Under the pieces are notes generated by a model. That model did not search any database and was not told where the DNA came from. It saw nothing but the letters and a program-made list of their open reading frames with translations. The position numbers and the translations under genes were made by a program. From the NCBI GenBank assembly GCA_964512635.1, contig CAZEJB010000016.1, positions 15,220-79,219 of the forward strand: 64,000 bases of DNA, given 5' to 3'. Source of the stretch: JADZFO01 sp964512635 (lineage in GTDB: Bacteria; 4484-113; JAFGCY01). Shown here in pieces: positions 35,370-42,379 of the stretch. Position 1 is the stretch's first letter. Each line of letters opens with the position of its first letter.

Positions 35370-35678
35370 GGCTTCGCCGCCTGAGCCTCAGACGCCCGCG
35401 CGTCACGCGGCCCGTTTCACGCACGCGACCTGCTGGAAATCGGATACTACGGGTTAAATTTGATCCGGGACTGTAGCAAAGTTGCCCTCCTGTGCATCTA
35501 TTGAGCGGCCTCCAGCCTATGCGTGCGTGCCAATTCAGGAATTTTGGAATTCCTGGAACAAAGCAAGCCCGGCAGGGTCTAATGGGGGCACAGGATGCGT
35601 AGCATCCTCAGAGGCTCAGTGGGGAGCCTGGGTGGCTGAAATGTCCGGAGGTGGGGAGAACTCTCGACGGGCAGGGAT
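35370..35678 (+). other. 309-bp leader with three consecutive hairpins
   Basis: No open frame is convincing here. In 35536-35629 three perfect inverted repeats follow one another: CAGGAATT/AATTCCTG with a TTGG loop (35536-35555), AGGATGC/GCATCCT with a GTA loop (35592-35608), and AGGCTC/GAGCCT with a 6-nt loop (35612-35629). This suggests a structured 5' leader or small RNA ahead of the zinc-ribbon gene at 35679. I could not match it to a known riboswitch. Confidence 0.45.
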
Positions 35679-36044
35679 ATGACAGGGACCGAACGCAGTG
35701 TAGTCAAGCCGCTGGAAGTGCCGGCTTGGCGCAAAGCTAACACCGAGGCGCAGGATACTGCGCCCATAAACAACGAGACCGCCGTTCCGAGCGCCGCGCG
35801 CTCAAGTATTGAAGATTTCCTGGGCCAGCTCTCACGCCCTTCAGCGGCGGGTCCGCGGCCGGAAGTCGTCAGCCAGAGCGCACCCGCTTTGGCCGAAGCC
35901 GACCGTTGTCCGCATTGCGGAACCAAGCTGTCCAGCCTGGACTACAAATTCAACCGCTGTCTTTGCTGCGGCAAGCCGCCGGTTGTGGCGATCAGTGCCG
36001 AGGGCGATAAAAAGGGCAGCGAGGCCTGGACCGTTCGGCTTTAG
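35679..36044 (+). CDS. Small zinc-ribbon protein
   Basis: A 121-residue soluble protein. The first 75 residues are low in order. A treble-clef or ribbon motif follows at about 77-99: CPHCG, an 11-residue spacer with LDYKFNR, then CLCCG. Two CxxC pairs would bind one zinc. GGGCAGGGAT precedes ATG 35679. The long structured leader suggests regulation. A role in nucleic-acid or protein binding is inference only. Confidence 0.65.
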   Translation: MTGTERSVVKPLEVPAWRKANTEAQDTAPINNETAVPSAARSSIEDFLGQLSRPSAAGPRPEVVSQSAPALAEADRCPHCGTKLSSLDYKFNRCLCCGKPPVVAISAEGDKKGSEAWTVRL

Positions 36045-36101
36045 GCCGCTCTCAGCGGCAGCCAGCTTGAGGCCGCGGACCTGAAGTAAGATCTTCTAGC
36101 A

Positions 36102-36842
36102 GTGGCCAAGCACGACGATTCAACACGCAGCCCGGGGGCCAGTCCACAGCAAATGGAAGCCGCCCTGGCGCGTCTGGCCCGGCAGGCGGCCAACTCCGCC
36201 GGGCTCTACCGTTTCTTTCTATACCTCGCCATTGCCCTGCCGCCTGGACTGACGCTTTTCCCGGCGGTCGAAAGCGGCAACTGGAACTACTTTTTCGCTG
36301 CCAGCGGATTTTCGCTGGGACTGATCCTCTTCGCCTTCGCCTATCAGCACAGCCTGCGCCGCGAGCTGCGCCGCAGCCTCGGCGAATCGGGGCTTTACCT
36401 GCGGCTGGCCCTCGATGGCTTTGAGCACGACCCGATCTTTGAGCGCAGCCCCTGGCCCTGGCGCAGTATGCTTCCGCGCAACAGCCCCAAAAGCCTGCTG
36501 CCGACATTGCGCCGGGTGGCGGGCAATCTGGACTTTTATCTTGGTGATACGCGTTTCCAGCTCTGGCCTTCCAGGCTGATACTGGCGCTGCTGTGGGCCG
36601 GCGGCCTGCTGCTCTCAGTGCCTCTGACCTGGTTCGCCGTGCACTACTGCAGCCTGCTGCGCATAGCGCTCAGTCGCTCAGGCCAGGGTGGCTTTGGCAT
36701 CCTCGGCCCAGTCGACACCCAGTTCTGGCAACAGCTGGCGCTTTGGATGCTGTTCGCACTGGTGCTGGCCTTCTGGAATTTCCGTCGCCAGGTCTGGACC
36801 GAGGAACTGGTAGATTACTTGCAGGCCTCCCTGCGGGACTAA
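36102..36842 (+). CDS. Membrane protein of unknown function
   Basis: A 246-residue protein with four membrane segments: FFLYLAIALPPGLTLFPAV (about 39-57), YFFAASGFSLGLILFAFAYQ, LILALLWAGGLLLSVPLTWF and LALWMLFALVLAFW. A soluble stretch of about 75 residues separates segments two and three (LRRSLGESGLYLRLALDGFE). The start is GTG 36102, 9 nt after TAAGAT. No family is recognised. Confidence 0.62.
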   Translation: MAKHDDSTRSPGASPQQMEAALARLARQAANSAGLYRFFLYLAIALPPGLTLFPAVESGNWNYFFAASGFSLGLILFAFAYQHSLRRELRRSLGESGLYLRLALDGFEHDPIFERSPWPWRSMLPRNSPKSLLPTLRRVAGNLDFYLGDTRFQLWPSRLILALLWAGGLLLSVPLTWFAVHYCSLLRIALSRSGQGGFGILGPVDTQFWQQLALWMLFALVLAFWNFRRQVWTEELVDYLQASLRD

Positions 36843-36902
36843 CTCAGGCGCGCAAAGGCAGCATCGCGACCTGTCGGTGCATTTATGCCGGGGGGAGGCA
36901 GC

Positions 36903-37139
36903 CTAGCCGATCTTGCGCTTGATTCCGTCCAGCATGCGATCCTTTACGCACTCGGGACAGTCTTCCTTGGCAGCAGTGGCTTCGGTCTTGAGTTGAACCA
37001 GGATCTCTTCAATGATCAGCCGTTCTTCCTGGCAACTGCTGCAGCGCTCAAGATGGGCCTTGATCTTGCGCAGCTCGATCGTGTTCGACTCACCGTAAAT
37101 GAAACGGTAAATCACCTGCTGTATCTTCTTGCAATCCAT
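36903..37139 (-). CDS. Small ZAS-type anti-sigma protein
   Basis: A 78-residue protein with the zinc-binding anti-sigma motif H-x3-C-x2-C in KAHLERCSSCQEERL (about 28-42), preceded by a helix IQQVIYRFIYGES. A second CxxC (DCPECVKDRM) follows. It has no membrane segment, so it is a cytosolic ZAS protein and could sense redox state directly. It lies 132 bp downstream of an ECF sigma factor on the same strand, the usual order for the pair. Confidence 0.78.
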   Translation of the reverse strand: MDCKKIQQVIYRFIYGESNTIELRKIKAHLERCSSCQEERLIIEEILVQLKTEATAAKEDCPECVKDRMLDGIKRKIG

Positions 37140-37271
37140 AGTCTTTATCCGGCCGCGGGACCAGCCTTGCGGGGCCGGGACTCATGCGCAGGTTTTAACG
37201 TCTTCATCGCCATCTTCTGTCGGCGGACCGGGCCGCAATTCAGGTGAAGAGCCGGAAAATGAACCTTTGCA

Positions 37272-37910
37272 TCATAGCTCATCCCGGCCGTCCTGTTCTT
37301 CTATACCAAGCCAGCGCCGCAGTTTGTTTACTGCGTAGCGCATCCTGGAAAGCACGGTGCTCAGCGGGCATTCACAGATCTCGGCGATTTCTTCAAAAGT
37401 CAGGTCCTGATAGACCTTCAGCATGACCACCATGCGCTGCTTTTCCGGCAGCCGGTCGATGAGATGCCGCAGGTTCTTGCTGAAGAGCTCTGTCTCGGTC
37501 ATCACGTCCGGCGTGACGCGCTGGTCTTCCAGCAGGTCGGCGCGTTCGGTGTCGCCGCCCTCATCGCCGAGCGGAGTGTTAAGGCTGAAGGTCTGGCGGC
37601 TGGCGCTGCGCTTCCAGAAGCGCTTGACCTCGTTGAGCGCGATCTTATAAATCCAGGAGCTGAACTTCTTCTCCACGTCGAAGTTCTTGGAGCTCTTGTA
37701 AACGCGCAGGAAGACCTCCTGCACGAGGTCCTCAACGCTCTCGGCGTCGGCCACCTGTTTCTTGACGAAGTTGTAGATCTGCTGGTGGTAGCGCTCGAAT
37801 ATCTCATCAAAAGCGCCGGAATCGCCAGCCGCAAGCCGCCCGACCAGTACTTCATCACTGGTTCGTGTGGGCGAATGCCTGTTGCTGATACTGTTCGCTA
37901 CGCTTGTCAT
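37272..37910 (-). CDS. ECF RNA polymerase sigma factor
   Basis: A 212-residue sigma-70 family protein of the extracytoplasmic-function group. Region 2 is visible as FDEIFERYHQQIYNFVKKQV and EDLVQEVFLRVYKSSKNFD, then FSSWIYKIALNEVKRFWKR. Region 4 is RLPEKQRMVVMLKVYQDLTF and EEIAEICECPLSTVLSRMRY. There is no region 3. Starts at 37916 (ATG) or 37979 (GTG) are also in frame; ATG 37910 is best placed after GGATGGAA. The ZAS gene downstream probably encodes its regulator. Confidence 0.9.
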   Translation of the reverse strand: MTSVANSISNRHSPTRTSDEVLVGRLAAGDSGAFDEIFERYHQQIYNFVKKQVADAESVEDLVQEVFLRVYKSSKNFDVEKKFSSWIYKIALNEVKRFWKRSASRQTFSLNTPLGDEGGDTERADLLEDQRVTPDVMTETELFSKNLRHLIDRLPEKQRMVVMLKVYQDLTFEEIAEICECPLSTVLSRMRYAVNKLRRWLGIEEQDGRDEL

Positions 37911-38101
37911 TTCCATCCTGACGTGCCAGCGCTGTCCTGTCGGGACAATCCCCTGAGTACTGCCAGCGCTGAGACTCACGTTGACAGATCAGACGCGGCG
38001 ACCGGTAAATTTGTTCGACATCTAAGCAATGTCCCGCTGGCGCGACCGGCCGCTGCCCTGCCTATTCTAGTACGCGGCGCCTGCTCCGCGCCGGAGCCTG
38101 A

Positions 38102-40294
38102 TCACAATCCGGCTTCGGCAATCAGGCGGTCCTGGACGCAGACGGGCTCCGCAGGCGGGACGCCGTTACCGTCGCCGCGATCCGGGCCGCGCCGCACATA
38201 GCGGCCGTCGCTCTGCAGGTCCCAGGCCGAGCAGTTATCGGCGTCATAGCTTTGCAGAATCGCATCCAGCTCGCGGCGCAGCTGCGGGTCGGTCACCGGA
38301 GTGACGCTCTCGATGCGGCGGTCGAGGTTGCGCTGCATCCAGTCAGCTGAACCAATGAAGTACTCCGGGTCGCCGCCGTTTTCAAAGCGATAGATCCGGC
38401 TGTGCTCAAGGAAGCGGCCGACCACACTGAAGACCCGGATGCTCTCCGACAGACCCGCGACCCCAGGCCGCAGGCAGCACAGGCCGCGGACATCAAGCGT
38501 GATCTGCACCCCGGCCTGGCTGGCCAGATAAAGCTCGCGGATCATCTGCACGTCGCTGAGCTGGTTCATCTTGGCCCGGATACCGCTGGGGCGGCCGGCG
38601 CGGGCGTGCTCGGCCTCGCGCTGGATCATCTCGGTGAAACGCTGCCGCAGGTGGTCCGGGGCAACTACCAGCCGGCGATAGTCCGGGTAGTCGGTGGCCG
38701 AGGTCAGCTCGTTGAAGACATCGGCCACATCGGCGCAGAGCTGGGGGTCGCATGACAGCAGGCCGAGATCGACATAGGCCCGGGCGGTGCCGGAGTGGTA
38801 GTTGCCGGTGCCACAGTGGACATAACGCCGGATGCCATCCTCTTCCTCACGCACGACGAGGGCCAGCTTGAGGTGGGTCTTGAGGTTTTCAATTCCATAG
38901 GTCACATGCGCCCCGGCCGATTCGAGACGCTGGCCCCAGGCGATATTGGGGGCCTCATCAAAGCGCGCGGTGATCTCCACCAGCACGGCCACCTGCTTGC
39001 CGCTGCGCGCGGCTTCCAGCAGGGCGCGGATGATCGGGCTGTCACTGGAAGTGCGGTATATCGTCAGCTTCATCGCCAGGACCCGCGGGTCCCGGGCGGC
39101 GCTTTCCAGGAAACGCAGCACCGAGCTGTCAAAGCTCTGGTAAGGATGGTGCACGAGGATGTCGCCGCGCTGGATCTCTTCAAAGATCGCGCCGTGGTCT
39201 CCGGGCAGCAGGCGTCGCAGGCGCGGGTGGGTCTGCGGCTCGTGGGGCGGGAAGCGCAGTTCAGGATGGCCCTCGGGCCGGAACTGTGTGAGGTCGCTCT
39301 TGCCCATCACGTTGTCGTTGAGGTAGATGTCATCAGCGCTCAGCTCAAGCTGCTCCGCCAGCCAGAGCCTCAGGGCCTCCGGCATCCGGTGGCTGACCTG
39401 CAGGCGCGTGGCCTTGGCAAAACGCCGGGCCATCAGCCGGCGCTCGACCTGGCTGACAATCAGACCCGGCGTCAGGTGCTCAAGTTCGGGGTCATGCCCC
39501 TCGGCGTCGGCGCTGCGCTCACTGGCCTCGCCACGGGTGACGCGGAAGGTGTAGACCGCCAGGCTCTGGACATCCGGGAAAAAGTCCTGCAGATGGGCCG
39601 AGATCACCTGCTCCAGCGGGACAAAGCCTGCCCCGTCCGGCAGCGGCACCCAGCGCGGGCGGTTGCCCGGCACCTTGATCCGCACAAAGCGCGGGACCCG
39701 TTTGCCCCGCTCCAGCACCTCAATGCCAAGGTTGAGGCCAAGGTTGCTGATAAATGGAAATGGGTGCTCGGCGTCAACAGCCAGCGGGGTCAGGATCGGC
39801 TGGACCTGGGTCTGGAAATAGTGCGCCAGGTCCTGTTTCTGCTGGGGGCTCAGCTCGCTGTAGTCCAGGATCGCGATGCCCGCTTCGCGCAGCGCGGGGC
39901 GGATCTGGGTCTGAAACACTTCGCCCAGGCGCGCGGACTGCTCGTCGATCACCTCGCGGCAGGCGGCCTTAAGCCGCGCCGGGGTCCAGCCCTGATAGCC
40001 CCCGTCGGCGATGGCCGCGGGCCAGCCGCGGCGGATCAGGGTGGCGCGCTTTTGGAAGAACTCGTCGTGCAGCACGCCCATGATGCCGGCAAAGCGCAGG
40101 CGCTCGAGCAGCGGAACCGCGGGATCCTCAACCTGGGCCAGGACACGCTGGGCGAAGGCCAGCCAGCTCAGGTCACGGTTGAAATAGGCCTCCGGGCTGT
40201 CGACGGCCAATGCTGCTTCAACCGAGCCGGTGCTGATCGCCGCCGCGTTCGTCTGCTCCTGCCCCGCCTGTGTCAAGCTGCCCCGCCTGCTCAT
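38102..40294 (-). CDS. ppk1: Polyphosphate kinase 1
   Basis: Ppk1 makes polyphosphate from ATP. The 730-residue product opens the family way, PEAYFNRDLSWLAFAQRVL (about 34-52). It has FPFISNLGLNLG, LTIYRTSSDSPII, and the phosphorylated His H493 in YVHCGTGNYHSGTARAY. The C-terminal phosphatase-like half holds AKMNQLSDVQMI and the FSVVGRFLEHSRIYRF segment. It lies alone, and ATG 40294 is 7 nt after a TATCAT box. Confidence 0.95.
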   Translation of the reverse strand: MSRRGSLTQAGQEQTNAAAISTGSVEAALAVDSPEAYFNRDLSWLAFAQRVLAQVEDPAVPLLERLRFAGIMGVLHDEFFQKRATLIRRGWPAAIADGGYQGWTPARLKAACREVIDEQSARLGEVFQTQIRPALREAGIAILDYSELSPQQKQDLAHYFQTQVQPILTPLAVDAEHPFPFISNLGLNLGIEVLERGKRVPRFVRIKVPGNRPRWVPLPDGAGFVPLEQVISAHLQDFFPDVQSLAVYTFRVTRGEASERSADAEGHDPELEHLTPGLIVSQVERRLMARRFAKATRLQVSHRMPEALRLWLAEQLELSADDIYLNDNVMGKSDLTQFRPEGHPELRFPPHEPQTHPRLRRLLPGDHGAIFEEIQRGDILVHHPYQSFDSSVLRFLESAARDPRVLAMKLTIYRTSSDSPIIRALLEAARSGKQVAVLVEITARFDEAPNIAWGQRLESAGAHVTYGIENLKTHLKLALVVREEEDGIRRYVHCGTGNYHSGTARAYVDLGLLSCDPQLCADVADVFNELTSATDYPDYRRLVVAPDHLRQRFTEMIQREAEHARAGRPSGIRAKMNQLSDVQMIRELYLASQAGVQITLDVRGLCCLRPGVAGLSESIRVFSVVGRFLEHSRIYRFENGGDPEYFIGSADWMQRNLDRRIESVTPVTDPQLRRELDAILQSYDADNCSAWDLQSDGRYVRRGPDRGDGNGVPPAEPVCVQDRLIAEAGL

Positions 40295-40301
40295 GCCAGA
40301 G

Positions 40302-40307
40302 ATGATA
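40302..40307 (-). promoter_or_regulatory. -10 box (TATCAT) of ppk1, leaderless type
   Basis: On the minus strand TATCAT is followed by CTCTGGC (7 nt) and ATG 40294. Confidence 0.5.
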
Positions 40308-40422
40308 ACAACAACATTGTGTAGCGGCGATAAAGCGGCAGCCCTGTTCAGCTTAGGCGGGCGATGCTAACATCATCGTCTTAGTCCGGGCGCAGGGCGC
40401 CCGCAGAGGAAGGCAGGAGTCT

Positions 40423-42015
40423 ATGGGGCGCAATCTGGCCGCGGTTGCCGGCGGCGCAGTCCGGGTCTGGCTGGTCATGCTACTGGTCGCCGCCGCACTG
40501 GTGGCCCGGCCCGCGCTGGCAGCTGACGACGCCGTGGACGTGGGCAAGGTCGGTCAGACTACCTCGACTCCCGTGCGTCTGTCGGAAAGCGACCGTCTGG
40601 TCGGCTCCTTTCACCGCCTCGGCCCCAACGACCTGCTGAAAATCAACTTCTATGACGGCCGCGAGCGCCTGAACTGGGAAGTCACGGTCGACGGCCAGGG
40701 CGAAGTGACCCTGCCCTATGTCGGCGTGGTCAAGGTTGGCGGCCTGCTGCCTTACGAAGCGGCAGACCGGCTGCTGGAACAGTTCCGGCAGTATTACAAG
40801 CAGCCCCTGCTGGATCTGAGTGTGCTGGAATTCGGCCAGCTGCAGGTCTTCCTGGTCGGCTCGGACCAGCCCGGCAGGCTGGTCACTCTGCGCAGCGGGG
40901 AAACGCTCTATGGCCTGCTGCAGAACTTTGTCTATACGCCGGTCTCGGACGAGGCCTCGCGCTATCCGGATGTCGAGCCGGTAGACCCGGGTACCTATCG
41001 TCGGGTGCACCTGATCCGGGGCGCCTTTGACCCCGGCAGCGGCGAGTTGCCCGGCAAGCTTGCCACGGCCGCTCCGGCCCTGGCGCTGGTGGCGGACACC
41101 GAGGCCGACGACTCTGACAGCATAACCACTCCGGGCAGCGGCCTGCTTTTGTCGGCTCCACCGGCGGCAGTTGTCTCGCGTTCGGCGGAGTTTTCATCCC
41201 TGGCTGAATACACCGGCTGGAGCGCATTTGTCGAGCAATGCCGGCATGATCCAGACTGCAGCGTGGAGGTGTATGACCCCCTGCAGGCTGCCCGCGAAGC
41301 CAACCCGGCGGCTTTGTCCGTCCCGCTGATGCCGGGCGATATCGTCTATCTGCCCAGCCCGCGCCGCTCCGTAACAGTTTTTGGCGTGTCCCAGCCCGGC
41401 CGCTATGAACTGCTTGGCGAGGAAAACCTGGCCGATGTTCTGCGTCTGGCCGGAACAGTGGACCTCAACAGTGACCTCTGCAACGCGGTTATTGAACGCG
41501 ACGACGACTGCTGCACGCAGGGCCAGATTTATGTTGACCTCGCCTCGGGCCTCGAGCACCTGGATGAACTCGCGGCATTTGCGGTCCAGGACCGCGACAT
41601 CATCCGCGTCCAGCCGCGGGAACGGCGGATCTTCGTGCTTGGGGAGGTTCAGGCTGCCGGGGCCTTTGACTATGCCTACGACAGCATCGTCAGCGACTAC
41701 CTGGCCCAGGCCGGCGGCATGACCGGCGAGGCCAACACCGGCTGGCTGGCGCTGATCCGCGGCAACCGCGACCGGCGCTATCCCCTTGAACCGGCGCAGG
41801 TGGTGCAGGTGAACTTCAAGGAGATCCAGAAGGGCCATCCGATGCCGGATGACTACCGCCTGCTGCCCGGCGACACGATCTATGTCCCGCCGAAAGGCGC
41901 CTCCTTCAGCTTCTCGCAGGTGATCAGCTCCCTGACCAGCGGCTTTGCCATCTTCAAGCTCTTCGACGACGGCAACAACAGCAGCAATAACAACGGAACC
42001 ACCACCGGTAGCTAG
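40423..42015 (+). CDS. Polysaccharide export protein with SLBB domains (Wza-like)
   Basis: A 530-residue exported protein. The signal peptide is VWLVMLLVAAALVARPALA (cleavage near 33). The Poly_export domain lies at about 65-145 (HRLGPNDLLKINFYDGRERL, VDGQGEVTLPYVGVVKVGG). SLBB-like domains follow: PLMPGDIVYLPSPRRSVTVF, GRYELLGEENLADVLRLAG, FVLGEVQAAGAFDYAYDS with a QAGGMTGEA block, and the closing YRLLPGDTIYVPP. Wza-type proteins form outer-membrane channels for polysaccharides. There is no lipobox and no Wzc-type kinase nearby. AGGAAGGCAGGAG precedes ATG 40423. Confidence 0.86.
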   Translation: MGRNLAAVAGGAVRVWLVMLLVAAALVARPALAADDAVDVGKVGQTTSTPVRLSESDRLVGSFHRLGPNDLLKINFYDGRERLNWEVTVDGQGEVTLPYVGVVKVGGLLPYEAADRLLEQFRQYYKQPLLDLSVLEFGQLQVFLVGSDQPGRLVTLRSGETLYGLLQNFVYTPVSDEASRYPDVEPVDPGTYRRVHLIRGAFDPGSGELPGKLATAAPALALVADTEADDSDSITTPGSGLLLSAPPAAVVSRSAEFSSLAEYTGWSAFVEQCRHDPDCSVEVYDPLQAAREANPAALSVPLMPGDIVYLPSPRRSVTVFGVSQPGRYELLGEENLADVLRLAGTVDLNSDLCNAVIERDDDCCTQGQIYVDLASGLEHLDELAAFAVQDRDIIRVQPRERRIFVLGEVQAAGAFDYAYDSIVSDYLAQAGGMTGEANTGWLALIRGNRDRRYPLEPAQVVQVNFKEIQKGHPMPDDYRLLPGDTIYVPPKGASFSFSQVISSLTSGFAIFKLFDDGNNSSNNNGTTTGS

Positions 42016-42047
42016 ATTGCGCTGGTCAAGCTGATTTGTTCAGGGCG

Positions 42048-42299
42048 CTAGTCTGGCCCAGGCCGCCGGAACAACCGCAAGGTAGCTTCGCGCTCAAGTG
42101 GATCAACCCAGCTGTCCGGATAGTGCGGATATCTGTACGACCATCCATCCGCGAAGTTGATCATGTCCTGCATCCATAGCGGAAGTGCGTGGAACTCATT
42201 AATTCCACGAATGCGTTCACTGCGCTCACGACCCACGACGGCCGAGCAGGCCAGAGGGATTACGAGCACTGTTGCCAGCACCATGCTTCGCAGCGCCAC
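42048..42299 (-). CDS. Possible small lipoprotein
   Basis: An 83-residue frame with GTG at 42299 or ATG at 42284. The N-terminus MVLATVLVIPLACSA looks like a short lipoprotein signal with lipobox IPLAC. The rest (LPLWMQDMINFADGWSYRYP) is compact with many aromatics. A stop codon lies directly before the GTG. It may be a real small gene or a remnant. It sits just downstream of the M6 protease gene on the same strand. Confidence 0.42.
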   Translation of the reverse strand: MALRSMVLATVLVIPLACSAVVGRERSERIRGINEFHALPLWMQDMINFADGWSYRYPHYPDSWVDPLEREATLRLFRRPGPD

Positions 42300-42379
42300 C
42301 TATGCGAGACGCCGCAGCTTCACGGCCTGTTTAGCGGCGTTCCGCATTCCTGGACTTCCGATTGGCAAAGCAGGCTTCT

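Noticed and set aside
35520..35678. Cyclic-di-GMP (GEMM) riboswitch before the zinc-ribbon gene
   Set aside because: Pieces such as CAAAGC and TCTAATGG resemble it, but the conserved tetraloop receptor and overall pairing are not there.
38795..40324. Long plus-strand open frame opposite ppk1
   Set aside because: It is the antisense of a clear ppk1, an effect of high GC and biased third positions. It matches no family.
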